From Candidatus Latescibacterota bacterium (GTDB lineage: Bacteria; Latescibacterota; UBA2968; GCA-2709665), in contig JAGWBX010000020.1 in assembly GCA_021295655.1 (NCBI GenBank), positions 1-47,133 on the forward strand: DNA of 47,133 nucleotides. Direction: 5' to 3'. How positions within the stretch are numbered: position 1 is the stretch's first letter; each line of letters starts with the position of its first letter. The position numbers and the translations under genes are program-made. Positions 34,873-42,659 of this stretch are shown here, in pieces. The notes under the pieces were generated by a model that did no database searches, had not been told where the DNA came from, and saw only the letters and a list, made by a program, of their open reading frames with translations.

Positions 34873-35643
34873 TCAGGCGACGTTCCGCAGTACCTCATCC
34901 AAAAGAACACCGTTGGTGGAAATGGCTTCTCTGCCCCGAATGGTCGGTTTTCCGCGCCAGTCCGTAAACGTGCCGCCCGCTTCTTCCAGAATAGGCTGCA
35001 GCGCGGCGCAGTCCCACACCTCCATTACGGGGTCCAGCATGATTTCCGCACGCCCTGTGGCCACCAGGACGTGGCCGTAACAGTCGCCCCATCCCCGGCA
35101 GTACGCGACCCTTCCGGCGAGGTTCAGGTACGCGCCATCCTTGCCGTATTCCGCGAACGACTCGAAGTCGGTGGCGCACAACAGGGCGTCTTCCATGCGT
35201 GAGACACTTGAGACTCGTGCTGGCCGGCCGTTCCACGTGCAGCCCAGTCCCCTGGCGGCGCAGACCATCTCGTTCATTGCGGGAAGGTGCACCACGCCGA
35301 CCGACGGAACGCCATCGATTTCCACGCAGATCATCACGCCGTAGAGCGGAACACCGTGGACGAAGGACTTCGTACCGTCGATCGGGTCGATGATCCATCG
35401 GCGGCCGGTCCCGCCGTCCCGGTCGCCGAATTCTTCTCCGACGATGGCATCGTCCGGGAAACGGTCCTGTATCAGCCCGGCGATCCTGCGTTCCGCGGCA
35501 CGGTCGGCTTCGGTTACGGGGCTGTCGTCTGATTTTATGTCAACCTGGACGCCGGTCTGAAAGTAGCGCAACGTAATGCGCCCGGCCTGCCAGGCCGCGT
35601 GGGTGCTGAAGGCCAGAAGATCCTGGAGAGTAGGCTCTGCCAT
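34873..35643 (-). CDS. Inositol monophosphatase-family phosphatase (histidinol-phosphatase-like)
   Basis: 256 residues, lithium-sensitive Mg-dependent phosphatase fold. SPVTEADRAAE, VGEEFGDRDG (Glu ligands), WIIDPIDGTKSFVHGVPLYG (metal Asp cluster) and the C-terminal WDCAALQPILEEAGGTFTDWRG are all intact. The HGVPLYG and WDCAALQPI wording is closest to HisN-type histidinol-phosphate phosphatases; IMPase or nucleotide phosphatase is possible. Stand-alone gene transcribed away from the structured leader at 35800-35972. Confidence 0.88.
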   Translation of the reverse strand: MAEPTLQDLLAFSTHAAWQAGRITLRYFQTGVQVDIKSDDSPVTEADRAAERRIAGLIQDRFPDDAIVGEEFGDRDGGTGRRWIIDPIDGTKSFVHGVPLYGVMICVEIDGVPSVGVVHLPAMNEMVCAARGLGCTWNGRPARVSSVSRMEDALLCATDFESFAEYGKDGAYLNLAGRVAYCRGWGDCYGHVLVATGRAEIMLDPVMEVWDCAALQPILEEAGGTFTDWRGKPTIRGREAISTNGVLLDEVLRNVA

Positions 35644-35799
35644 GGTCGTCTCTTTCTCTGTTCCGCAAGGTGTATTGACCGCGTGACAACGTCCGGCGTC
35701 TCACGCCGGAAATGAGCCGGGAATGCCGGGTTCGTGGCTGGAATGTATGCAGCCGATGGAAGGAAGTCAAGCCGGCCCGGGCATTGTTCAGAGTTCCGC

Positions 35800-35828
35800 T
35801 TGCGTTTTCGTTCCGGAATGTTTATATT
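35800..35828 (+). promoter_or_regulatory. Sigma-70 promoter upstream of the structured PhyH leader
   Basis: TTGCGT (35800-35805), 17-base spacer, TATATT (35823-35828). The expected start, about seven bases past the -10, is at 35834-35835, exactly where the first hairpin begins. Confidence 0.65.
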
Positions 35829-35833
35829 TTTCC

Positions 35834-35972
35834 CGGAGGCTGTATCCTCTGGATTCAACCTCTAAAAGTGCCTTGAATCTACGTAAGGGTGACCCAACCG
35901 GAAGTTATTCCACAGGTTACTGTGGAACTTCGTCAATAATTTTCGGCACCTGGTAGGTTAGGCGCTTTTTTT
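35834..35972 (+). ncRNA. Candidate structured leader RNA (three hairpins and a U tract) upstream of the PhyH gene
   Basis: Three consecutive stems start at the predicted transcription start. H1: CGGAGG/CCTCTG (35834-35851). H2: GATTCAA/TTGAATC with a 14-base loop (35852-35879). H3: GGTG/CACC (35888-35891 with 35947-35950), CCGGAAGTTATT/AATAATTTTCGG (35898-35909 with 35935-35946, 12 bp with two G-U), CCACAG/CTGTGG with loop GTTA (35910-35925). Seven T follow at 35966-35972. I matched it to no known riboswitch, SRP, 6S or T-box. It could be a riboswitch or a small RNA; the PhyH ATG is 67 bases further on. Confidence 0.55.
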
Positions 35973-36039
35973 ATTTAATGCGCCGGACCTCAAAGCGTGT
36001 GTACCGCTGGCCGCGCGTGCGGATTGACGGGAGGCATTT

Positions 36040-36813
36040 ATGCTGGACGTCGAGTTTGTCGAACCTGTGGAAGTGGAAAGAGCCGCCCGGATTTTTCATC
36101 GTGACGGGTTTGTCGTGATGCGAAATGCATTGACGCCCGGGCAATTGGCCTACACAAGGTCGGGGGCCGAGCGCGTGATCGCACAGCAGACGGCGGACAT
36201 TCCGCTGGAAGACGCGAACCGCGGATACGCGCGCTACTCCTTCGGTCCTCAACACCACCACCCGGAGTGGGCTCAACTGATTGATTTGCAGACGGTTCTA
36301 CCAGTCCTGGAAGCGATCTGGACAAGCAGTGAATTCCACTGTTGGGGCGCCGGAGGAGATTACTCGCTGCCCGGCGCAAGGATTCAGAAGCTGCATGCGG
36401 ATATCACGGATATGCTCCGCGATCCCCAGGGTCGGGTGAATGTAATGGACCTGCCAACCCCGGTAATCGTGGTGAATTTCCCCATGGTGGATTTTACGGA
36501 GATCAATGGCGCCACACGGTTTGTGCCCGGCACCCACCGCAATCGGGATCCGGTGCCCGGGCTGGAGGAGGAGCCGGACTGGATGAAGCGGTCGATCGTA
36601 TGCGGTCCCGCGGGTGGAGCGGTGATTCGTGACATCCGTTGCTGGCACGGGGGTACGGCCAACCGGTCGGGTGAGATTCGCGCGATGACCAGCGTGGGTT
36701 ATTCGGCGCCGTGGTTCGTGTGGCTCAGAAGGGAACACCCCTTGCCCCGGCCCGTGTACGATTCCCTTTCGGATCGGGCGAAGGACCTGACCCGGTTTAT
36801 CGTGGAGGTTTGA
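36040..36813 (+). CDS. Phytanoyl-CoA dioxygenase (PhyH) family protein
   Basis: 257-residue Fe(II)/2-oxoglutarate dioxygenase. The facial triad is visible as H119-x-D121 (KLHADITD) with the distal His in CWHGGTANRS (about 212), and R near RAMTS for the co-substrate. VNFPMVDFTEINGATRFVPGTHR is typical. ATG at 36040, with GGAGG about six bases upstream. Preceded by a promoter and structured leader. Substrate not predictable; the family hydroxylates lipids, amino acids and small secondary metabolites. Confidence 0.9.
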   Translation: MLDVEFVEPVEVERAARIFHRDGFVVMRNALTPGQLAYTRSGAERVIAQQTADIPLEDANRGYARYSFGPQHHHPEWAQLIDLQTVLPVLEAIWTSSEFHCWGAGGDYSLPGARIQKLHADITDMLRDPQGRVNVMDLPTPVIVVNFPMVDFTEINGATRFVPGTHRNRDPVPGLEEEPDWMKRSIVCGPAGGAVIRDIRCWHGGTANRSGEIRAMTSVGYSAPWFVWLRREHPLPRPVYDSLSDRAKDLTRFIVEV

Positions 36814-37965
36814 GCGGCGGCAACGGGGACGCGGTCCGGTGATGACAGGGCAGCGGCACTTGGCAATACGATCGGCCCCGCAGGGTTGGGGGGCCCGGGC
36901 TAGGCGGCATAGAAGCGAGCCGAACACGAGGGGCGCAACGTCAGTTGCGCCCCTGTATCCCACGTCCTGCAGCAATACCTGTATTCCGGTATTGTGCGCT
37001 TTGGCCGCCGCTGTGGAAACCGCAACGCTTTCCAGTATTTCAGGGTACGGAACCGGGGAATGGCGGGTTTCAACCATCTGTTTCATCAGTTTGATGTTCT
37101 CGTACGCGCCGTAGGGGAAGACGTAGTCGCCAAGGGGCGCTGAATGTATATCGCCCATGTTTCCATACGCGCTGGCGTAGAACGCGCAGTGATAGGTTTC
37201 TCCCGTGTCGCAATTCAGCATGGCGCCGCGTCTGGGAAAGCGGGGTTCCTCCGGGTAGACCAGGCGCATGAAGCCGCCGGTGTTTTCCCCCATGGATTCA
37301 ACGGCGCGCACGCCGGATCCGAAAAAGTTCTGTGCCAGGCAGATGGCGTGGATCTGACCCGCCATGGAGGGGCCTCCCCCGCGGATGGAAACGAATTCCA
37401 GGTTACCGACTTCCGGAAAACGAGCGGCGAATTGACTGGCCTGCGGGAGCGTATTCAGAATGGAACGTGAAAGCATGGGGGCATTGTGATTCCGGGCCAG
37501 GCCGACGATGGCGTACGCGTTGTCCAGGTTGTTCGCAAGCGGCTTGTCGATGAAGGTGGGTACCCCTTTTTCCAGGCCGGGCCTGGCCAGTTCGAGATGG
37601 TCGGCGCCATCGTAATTGCAGTCGGCCACCAGGACGAGGTCCACGTCGTCCGAGACTTCGTGAAAGTGATCGCACACCCGGGGTCTGGAGGTGAAGACCT
37701 GCGCGAATACATCGCCGACGCCGGGATGTTCGTCCCAGACACGCGCGATTTCGAATTCGTGGAGGCACGGAACGGTCATGCGGGTGGGGTCGCTGTAGAA
37801 TGTATAAAAGTAAAAGTGCGCCCCGCCGCTCATCCAGGTGTATGGCGCGCCCGTGCTGTCTTCCATGGGGTTCTGCAACCGCAGTGGCGCGTGTTCGGCC
37901 ATCAGCGCGCCGTAATACATTCCGTGCATATCGCAGCGGATCAGTCCGACTCGTATTTTTTTCAT
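36298..37965 (-). CDS. Gfo/Idh/MocA-family oxidoreductase with run-on 3' end
   Basis: NAD(P)-dependent sugar oxidoreductase family. MKKIRVGLIRCDMHGMYYGALM opens the Rossmann domain; DLVLVADCNYDGADHLELARPGLEKGVPTFIDKPLANN is the typical EKP-type active-site segment. ATG at 37965 with GGGAG upstream. Family homology and normal length (about 335 residues) end near 36955, immediately before a 10-bp perfect palindrome (36929-36954). No in-frame stop occurs until 36298, so the frame reads 516 bases antisense through the PhyH gene. A +1 frame would stop at 36900 (ending ARFYAA). Either a frameshift or insertion of a palindromic repeat removed the stop. The body is reliable, the tail is not. Confidence 0.78.
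   Translation of the reverse strand: MKKIRVGLIRCDMHGMYYGALMAEHAPLRLQNPMEDSTGAPYTWMSGGAHFYFYTFYSDPTRMTVPCLHEFEIARVWDEHPGVGDVFAQVFTSRPRVCDHFHEVSDDVDLVLVADCNYDGADHLELARPGLEKGVPTFIDKPLANNLDNAYAIVGLARNHNAPMLSRSILNTLPQASQFAARFPEVGNLEFVSIRGGGPSMAGQIHAICLAQNFFGSGVRAVESMGENTGGFMRLVYPEEPRFPRRGAMLNCDTGETYHCAFYASAYGNMGDIHSAPLGDYVFPYGAYENIKLMKQMVETRHSPVPYPEILESVAVSTAAAKAHNTGIQVLLQDVGYRGATDVAPLVFGSLLCRLARAPQPCGADRIAKCRCPVITGPRPRCRRSNLHDKPGQVLRPIRKGIVHGPGQGVFPSEPHEPRRRITHAGHRANLTRPVGRTPVPATDVTNHRSTRGTAYDRPLHPVRLLLQPGHRIPIAVGAGHKPCGAIDLRKIHHGEIHHDYRGWQVHYIHPTLGIAEHIRDIRMQLLNPCAGQRVISSGAPTVEFTACPDRFQDW
36929..36954. repeat. REP-like palindrome at the 3' end of the Gfo/Idh gene
   Basis: AGGGGCGCAA, loop CGTCAG, TTGCGCCCCT: a perfect 10-bp stem of the kind found as dispersed palindromes in many genomes. 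On the minus strand it is followed by CGTGTTCGG, so it lacks a U tract and is not a strong terminator. It sits where the gene should end. Confidence 0.5.
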
Positions 37966-38082
37966 CGCAATTCTCCCGAATAACACCGGCACAAGAACGC
38001 TCGACCAGGCATGCATGGACTTTCCGGCGGTTCCGAAAGCGAAAAGTATGAAAAAAAATACACCGGGACAAGAAGTTTCTCC

Positions 38083-38111
38083 TTGAATACTGAACATATG
38101 TTCAGTATATT
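38083..38111 (+). promoter_or_regulatory. Promoter of the sigma factor gene with an embedded LexA-like palindrome
   Basis: TTGAAT (38083-38088), 17-base spacer, TATATT (38106-38111). The whole spacer and part of both boxes form a 22-bp perfect palindrome (38087-38108) centred on GAACATATGTTC, which fits the GAAC-N4-GTTC SOS box of many Gram-positive-type LexA proteins. A bound repressor would block RNA polymerase. Other palindrome-binding repressors (TetR-type) could use it too. Confidence 0.7.
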
Positions 38112-38198
38112 TCCGTGTGCTGGAGTACACTGCATTTTCTCCGGAGGCGTCAATAATTCTCAATCAGTCGGGTTACTTCAGCTTACAGAGGCTGGGCG

Positions 38199-39053
38199 AT
38201 GATTGCCGAAATGCGCGAAGGACGTGCCGTACGTGAAGACATATCGCTGGAATATTATTACAAAGAGGTCGATCGGCATCCGCAGATCGATGCGGCCGAA
38301 GAGCGGGCCCTCGCGGCCAGGATCGAAGCGGGGGACGAAACCGCAATAGCGGCGCTTGTCAACGCGAATCTTCGTTTTGTCATTCATATCGCCAGAGGAT
38401 ATCAGAACCAGGGCCTGCCGCTGGGAGATCTCATCAACGAGGGAAATTGCGGGCTGTTTACCGCTGCCCGGAAATTCGATCCGAGCAGGGGATGCAGGTT
38501 CATTACATACGCGGTCTGGTGGATCCGGCAGCACATTCTGAAGGCGCTGGACGTCCAGACCCGGACCGTCCGCGTGCCCGCCAGTGTATTGAACGATATC
38601 GGCCGGATGCGAAAAACCGAAATTCGCCTGATGCAGCGCCTGGAACGAAACCCCGAGCCGGACGAAGTCGCCGCACAGTCCGGTTTGCCGGTCAAGAGGC
38701 TCAACCGCTGCCTGGACGGGGGCGCAAACGCCGTCTCACTCGATTCCGCTGACGCGGACGACCACCTCAGTCCTGCGGAGACGCTGTCGGACCTGCACGT
38801 CGCCTCGGCGGAAGAGACGCTCCTCGAAAAATGCCGAACGCGCGCCGTAAAGGACACGCTCGAAGTTCTTTCGGAACGTCACAGGAAGGTCATTATGCTC
38901 TATTTCGGTATGCAAGGCGAGGAACCTACGACGTATCAGGAGATCGGACGCCGGCTGGGAATCAGCCGGGAACGGGTGAGGCAGCTGAAGGAGGACGCGT
39001 TCGGAAAGTTGAGGCAGCCGTCAATAAGGAAACGTCTGGAGGCGCATCTGTAG
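38199..39053 (+). CDS. RNA polymerase sigma-70 family factor, RpoD/SigA-like group 2
   Basis: 284 residues with regions 1.2 to 4 but no region 1.1. Region 1.2 (SLEYYYKEVDRHPQIDAAEERALAARIEAGD), region 2 (NLRFVIHIARGYQNQGLPLGDLINEGNCGLFTAARKFDPSRGCRFITYAVWWIRQHIL) and region 4 helix-turn-helix (TYQEIGRRLGISRERVRQLKEDAFGKLR) are complete. The shorter form suggests an alternative rather than the main housekeeping factor. ATG at 38199 with AGAGG upstream. Its promoter contains a LexA-like palindrome. Closed by a terminator at 39110-39141. Confidence 0.93.
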   Translation: MIAEMREGRAVREDISLEYYYKEVDRHPQIDAAEERALAARIEAGDETAIAALVNANLRFVIHIARGYQNQGLPLGDLINEGNCGLFTAARKFDPSRGCRFITYAVWWIRQHILKALDVQTRTVRVPASVLNDIGRMRKTEIRLMQRLERNPEPDEVAAQSGLPVKRLNRCLDGGANAVSLDSADADDHLSPAETLSDLHVASAEETLLEKCRTRAVKDTLEVLSERHRKVIMLYFGMQGEEPTTYQEIGRRLGISRERVRQLKEDAFGKLRQPSIRKRLEAHL

Positions 39054-39109
39054 GTTGGCCGGGAGGATGGCCCTGGGGCAGGACACTTGGATTCAATGTT
39101 CATTGGTTT

Positions 39110-39141
39110 CGGGTCACGGCGATGCCGCGACCCGTTTTTTT
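39110..39141 (+). terminator. Rho-independent terminator after the sigma factor gene
   Basis: CGGGTC and CGGC (39110-39120) pair with GCCG and GACCCG (39124-39134) around loop GAT, with one A and one C opposed in the middle, then seven T. Fifty-six bases after the sigma stop. Confidence 0.9.
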
Positions 39142-39284
39142 CTTTCGGACATCTGCACTGAAATACCCCTTCGATCCTTCCGACGCCGCTGGTTTCCGGA
39201 CGTTTGCTCTTGACGAAATTGAGCAAATGCTTCAACTTATACGCGTTCGCATCCCTCTATCCGGTTTCTGGAGGCCTTCTGCCC

Positions 39285-40070
39285 GTGCAGATTATCATTC
39301 TTGCGATTCTCGGCGCCCTGGTACTGATATGGGGCGGGGTCTTTGCGCTCATCCATTGGGCGAAACCCCTGTTGCAGAAGCACCTGTTGGGCTTTGGCGG
39401 CTATGTAAGCGTCGTGTCGGGCCTGGTGGTCTTCCTTGTGATTCAAACGGCCCTCCGGCAGCAGGACGCGGCAATGAAAGACACCCGCGAGCGCCTGGAC
39501 AGGACGGTGGAGACGTTCAGGGAGAAGCTCGACGAGCAGGGCGCGAAACTGCTGGACCGGACGCTGGAAAAGGTGGATCTGACCAAGTCGGAATGGGAAG
39601 TTCGTGCAGACCTGCAGGAAGAGCGGTCGCGCCACGCGCGCACGAAGGCCGATCTCCAGGAATCGCGGGTCCGGCTCCGGCAGACACAGACAAAGTTGAC
39701 AGAAGAGGCAGATGCCCGCGGCGCCTATTCGGACAGCCTGAATACGGAACGCGCGCTCAGGCGGGATTCGCAGACGCGCTTCGCGATGGCGGAGGCGCGC
39801 CACAAGACGACCCTCGAAAGTCTCGCCCGAACGCGCGAAGACCTTGCGGGCGTGGAGGCGCGAGCCAACCGGCAGAAAAGAGAAATGGCCCTGCTTCGCA
39901 CGTCCCTGCAACGTGCGGAGCAGCGGGCTCAGCAGGCGCTGAAGAACGCGGCTACGGCGCAGAATGAACTCATCAATACAATGAACAGGCAGGTCAAGGC
40001 GGCTGACACCCTGCAGGCCGCCGTGGACTCCATCTACGACAAGGTGATGAAACGCCCGCGGGGTCCGTAG
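39285..40070 (+). CDS. Membrane-anchored coiled-coil protein of unknown function
   Basis: About 261 residues. Two hydrophobic segments near the N-terminus (IIILAILGALVLIWGGVFALIHW and YVSVVSGLVVFLVIQTAL) are followed by a continuous coiled coil of roughly 200 residues rich in R, E, Q and K. I chose GTG at 39285 because GGAGG lies ten bases upstream and translation then begins in the first membrane segment; the frame is open to ATG 39204, with no site. Not recognised as a known family. It precedes a second membrane coiled-coil gene by 114 bases. Confidence 0.7.
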   Translation: MQIIILAILGALVLIWGGVFALIHWAKPLLQKHLLGFGGYVSVVSGLVVFLVIQTALRQQDAAMKDTRERLDRTVETFREKLDEQGAKLLDRTLEKVDLTKSEWEVRADLQEERSRHARTKADLQESRVRLRQTQTKLTEEADARGAYSDSLNTERALRRDSQTRFAMAEARHKTTLESLARTREDLAGVEARANRQKREMALLRTSLQRAEQRAQQALKNAATAQNELINTMNRQVKAADTLQAAVDSIYDKVMKRPRGP

Positions 40071-40184
40071 TCCGAAACGGGGGGAATCACCTGGATCAGG
40101 ATGTTCCGGTACCGGACGCATCCTCCAGCCTCGCACATCACCGCGGTTCACCAGGCGTGAAACCGCTTCATTCGGAGGTGGCTT

Positions 40185-41051
40185 GTGAACAAGGGAACCG
40201 ATCCATCCGGCGACAGGAAACGTATTGTCATCGTTGTGGGTTTTCTGGCGGCATTGCTGGTTGTTCTGTTGCTGACGGTCTGGAAGCCGGATACCGTTCC
40301 TGAAATCGACCCGCAGGTTGCGCAACTGGAGAGCGATATTGCGCTTTATACCGGCCAGATCGATTCGTTGAACGCGCTGGTGGATGAAATGGACTCACGC
40401 ATCGATGCAATGCGCGCCCACGTAGACAGCGCAAGAGTGTCCAACCGGAAGCTCCTGACGTCGCTGCACAGGGTGACGAGCGAAATGAGAGAGTACCAGG
40501 CGTTGTACAGAAAACAACAGGCGATGAACGAAAAGCTGGTGGCGGAACTCAAACAGTTGCGGGGTGAGAAGGATCAGGCGACGGCGTCTGTCCGGGCGTT
40601 GAAGATCGAAGTCGATACGCTGAACAAGCTGCTGCACGACAAGACAACCCGCCTGATCAGGCTGGAATCCAGCCTGAAGGAGGCGGTCGAGCAGGCGCAG
40701 ACCATGCAGGAAACCGCAACCTCCGTGCTGGTCTATGTTGGCACCGAGGCCACACTGAAAGAGGCGGGGTATCTGAAGACGTCGCGGGGGATAACCATCA
40801 GGAAGAAATACAGACTCATCGGCTTTCCCGACGTTACCAACGAGCAGAACCTGGATACCATCAGGAGGGCGTCTATCGGTGAAACCATCGCGGTTCCGGG
40901 CGAACTGGCGGCGCTATGCGACAGGCACGGCAAATTGAGCGAGCGAAACGAATACCGTGCCAGTAAAGGGCCCGCGGGGCAGACGATGGTCACATTCTGG
41001 GACTCAACGCTGATAGGCCAGCGCGTACTGGCGGTGTTGAAGAAAAAATAA
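40185..41051 (+). CDS. Membrane-anchored coiled-coil protein with C-terminal globular domain
   Basis: 288 residues. One transmembrane helix (IVIVVGFLAALLVVLLLTV, 14-32), then a long coiled coil (about 45-180), then a beta-rich domain (VLVYVGTEATLKEAGYLKTSR...KKYRLIGFPDVTNEQNLDTI). This tail resembles proteins of Bacteroidetes with the pattern YYxxGTKKELxExG, of unknown role. GTG at 40185, six bases after GGAGG. Probably secreted-domain-outward, forming a pair with the protein at 39285. Terminator follows at 41078-41105. Confidence 0.72.
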   Translation: MNKGTDPSGDRKRIVIVVGFLAALLVVLLLTVWKPDTVPEIDPQVAQLESDIALYTGQIDSLNALVDEMDSRIDAMRAHVDSARVSNRKLLTSLHRVTSEMREYQALYRKQQAMNEKLVAELKQLRGEKDQATASVRALKIEVDTLNKLLHDKTTRLIRLESSLKEAVEQAQTMQETATSVLVYVGTEATLKEAGYLKTSRGITIRKKYRLIGFPDVTNEQNLDTIRRASIGETIAVPGELAALCDRHGKLSERNEYRASKGPAGQTMVTFWDSTLIGQRVLAVLKKK

Positions 41052-41077
41052 CAGGCGGATTCAGAGGAACTTTCAGC

Positions 41078-41105
41078 CCGGCCGTCCATAGAGGCGGCCG
41101 GTTTT
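41078..41105 (+). terminator. Rho-independent terminator
   Basis: CCGGCCG (41078-41084), 10-base loop, CGGCCGG (41095-41101), TTTT. Ends the coiled-coil gene pair; the next genes are on the opposite strand. Confidence 0.85.
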
Positions 41106-41152
41106 CTTTGCCCGAGCTACGCGTTTTCCGTCGACGCTGCGCCCGCGGCGGG

Positions 41153-41575
41153 CTACCACATATGTACGAACACCGCCGGACGGACCTTTTTCCCCGTAGG
41201 GGCCGTGGAGAGCAGCGAGTCGGCGTAGGCCGCGTGTCTGACCATATAGTCCCTGCTGCCGCCGCGAAGGAAGAGGTGGAGATTGCGGTCGGGCTGGGCG
41301 ATAAGCCCGGTGGTGAGGCGCTCGAACTCCCCGGGCCGGAGCAGCCTTTCGACGGATTTTCCGTCGCTGGAGAGGCCGGGTCCCTTTGCCGTGTAGATGA
41401 GGACCAGGTCCGCCGACCTGGGGTCGTGGTGGTGCACGCGCCAGACCGGCTGTGCGACGTTGAGGATCATAATGCCCAGGGTGAGCATGAGCATCATGAT
41501 GCCCAGGAACAGTTCCTTGCTGACGTCGTGTTCTTCCGCCTGGGTGGCGGCGCGCTGTAAGAATCGGCTTCTCAA
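41153..41575 (-). CDS. ExbD/TolR-like small membrane protein lacking the TM aspartate
   Basis: 140 residues. One transmembrane helix (ELFLGIMMLMLTLGIMILNVAQ, about 21-42) and a small periplasm-type domain (LVLIYTAKGPGLSSDGKSVERLL...LHLFLRGGSRDYMVRH), the layout of ExbD/TolR. The essential Asp of the ExbD membrane helix is absent and no other acidic residue is in the segment, so proton coupling, if any, must differ. Start TTG at 41575 overlaps the stop of the ExbB-like gene (TTGA), indicating translational coupling. Assignment rests on layout and neighbour. Confidence 0.6.
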   Translation of the reverse strand: MRSRFLQRAATQAEEHDVSKELFLGIMMLMLTLGIMILNVAQPVWRVHHHDPRSADLVLIYTAKGPGLSSDGKSVERLLRPGEFERLTTGLIAQPDRNLHLFLRGGSRDYMVRHAAYADSLLSTAPTGKKVRPAVFVHMW

Positions 41576-42369
41576 CCTGCTTCGCTCCCCGGGTCGTCTC
41601 TCATCGCCAGCCAGGCCCGTTCGAGGGCGCCGACCCGTCCCATTAGAATGTCAATGCATTTTCTCAACGGCAGGTATGCCAGGAGGGCAATCAGGGTGGT
41701 CTTGAATGCCAGGGTCAACCCGTCGGCCATATCGCGGAGTACTTTGAACGTCTCGGTGGCTTCGTCCAGCCGAGCGAGCTCCTGCGCCATGAGCAGGATA
41801 CCGCAAACCGTGCCGAGGTATCCATAAAAGGGAATGCGGCTCAGTGCGCGATGGCCGGACAGCAGCCGTTCGCCGATAACCCCGATCAGGTCTGTGATCA
41901 ACTCGTCGTCCCTGGCCTTCAGGTCCGTGAATGAATCCGCTTCGGTCCTGAGGTCTCTCAAGCCGGCCTGCCGGCGCGCAAGCAGCGTGGGCGGCCCCGA
42001 GGCGGATGACGTGGAACCCAGGGCCTCCTCCTCGACGCGAATCCGCCGCCAAACATGCACGATAACGGAAAGGTGCGCGATGGAGGCCGCCAGGATGAGC
42101 GCGTACGCGGTGCGGCCCACCCATTCGATCCAGCTTTCCGACAGGGCAACGTACAGGTAGTAGTAAATACCCAGCGCGGCGACGCCGAACCCTGCGAGGC
42201 CGCCTAAAACGCCGCTCGTCAGTCTCGCGTGGTTCGCCGGGAGTCCGTACCGCAATTCTTCACGGCAGATTGAAACCATCTCCTGGATCAGTGTAAGCGC
42301 GCCTGCCATGGCGCACGCGGAGGCGAAGAAAACCACAATCAGAATCTCAAACCAGGCTAAATGCTCCAC
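41572..42369 (-). CDS. MotA/TolQ/ExbB proton-channel-like protein
   Basis: 265 residues. An N-terminal helix (FEILIVVFFASACAMAGALTLI), two further segments around 52-105, a cytoplasmic stretch, then the family signature: SRIPFYGYLGTVCGILLMAQ and GLTLAFKTTLIALLAYLPLR, matching the GLLGTVxG and ALxTTxxGLxxA segments of ExbB/TolQ. The TT pair needed in the channel is kept. GTG start at 42369. It overlaps the ExbD-like gene. Probably forms an inner-membrane complex energising a periplasmic or cell-surface process. Confidence 0.78.
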   Translation of the reverse strand: MEHLAWFEILIVVFFASACAMAGALTLIQEMVSICREELRYGLPANHARLTSGVLGGLAGFGVAALGIYYYLYVALSESWIEWVGRTAYALILAASIAHLSVIVHVWRRIRVEEEALGSTSSASGPPTLLARRQAGLRDLRTEADSFTDLKARDDELITDLIGVIGERLLSGHRALSRIPFYGYLGTVCGILLMAQELARLDEATETFKVLRDMADGLTLAFKTTLIALLAYLPLRKCIDILMGRVGALERAWLAMRDDPGSEAG

Positions 42370-42466
42370 GACGCGTACTCCCCTGTGTTCCTGCCCGGAA
42401 ACAGATCGCCACAGTTCGGCGGATGAATGGTGACCTATTTCCAGGTTGGGACGCCCTGAAGACGGT

Positions 42467-42645
42467 TAGTTCCAATTCGAAAAAAACACCAACTCGGCGA
42501 CGCGACGAAACCCCCTGAAACGGGGTGTAACGGTCGTCAAAAAGACATGCTTTCAGTTCACGTCCAGTGACCTGGTGTATCCTGGTCATCCGAAGTTAAA
42601 TCGCCTTTATCTACTTGCATATATGCGGTTTTACTTCCCCGAAGC
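42467..42645 (-). repeat. Repeat family R1, copy B
   Basis: Same repeat as 29341-29518 (opposite strand) and 46993-47133 (same strand). From 42467 it reads TTAGTTCCAATTCG, then the GC-rich middle, ending in the core (CAGTGACCTGGTGTATCC) and a CGATTTAAC-type end (as complement GTTAAATCG at 42594). It lies between the ExbB-like gene and the gene at 42660, and fills most of the 290-base gap 42370-42659; no promoter is clear in the rest. Confidence 0.75.
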
Positions 42646-42659
42646 ATTACGAATCAACG

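Noticed and set aside
35834..35972. SRP RNA, cobalamin or glycine riboswitch
   Set aside because: A CCGGAAG stretch recalls SRP helix 8, but the partner AGCA segment and B12-box or glycine motifs are missing.
36298..36900. C-terminal part of the Gfo/Idh frame as a real domain
   Set aside because: It is antisense to the PhyH gene, Arg/Pro/Cys-rich and unlike any domain; treated as run-on.
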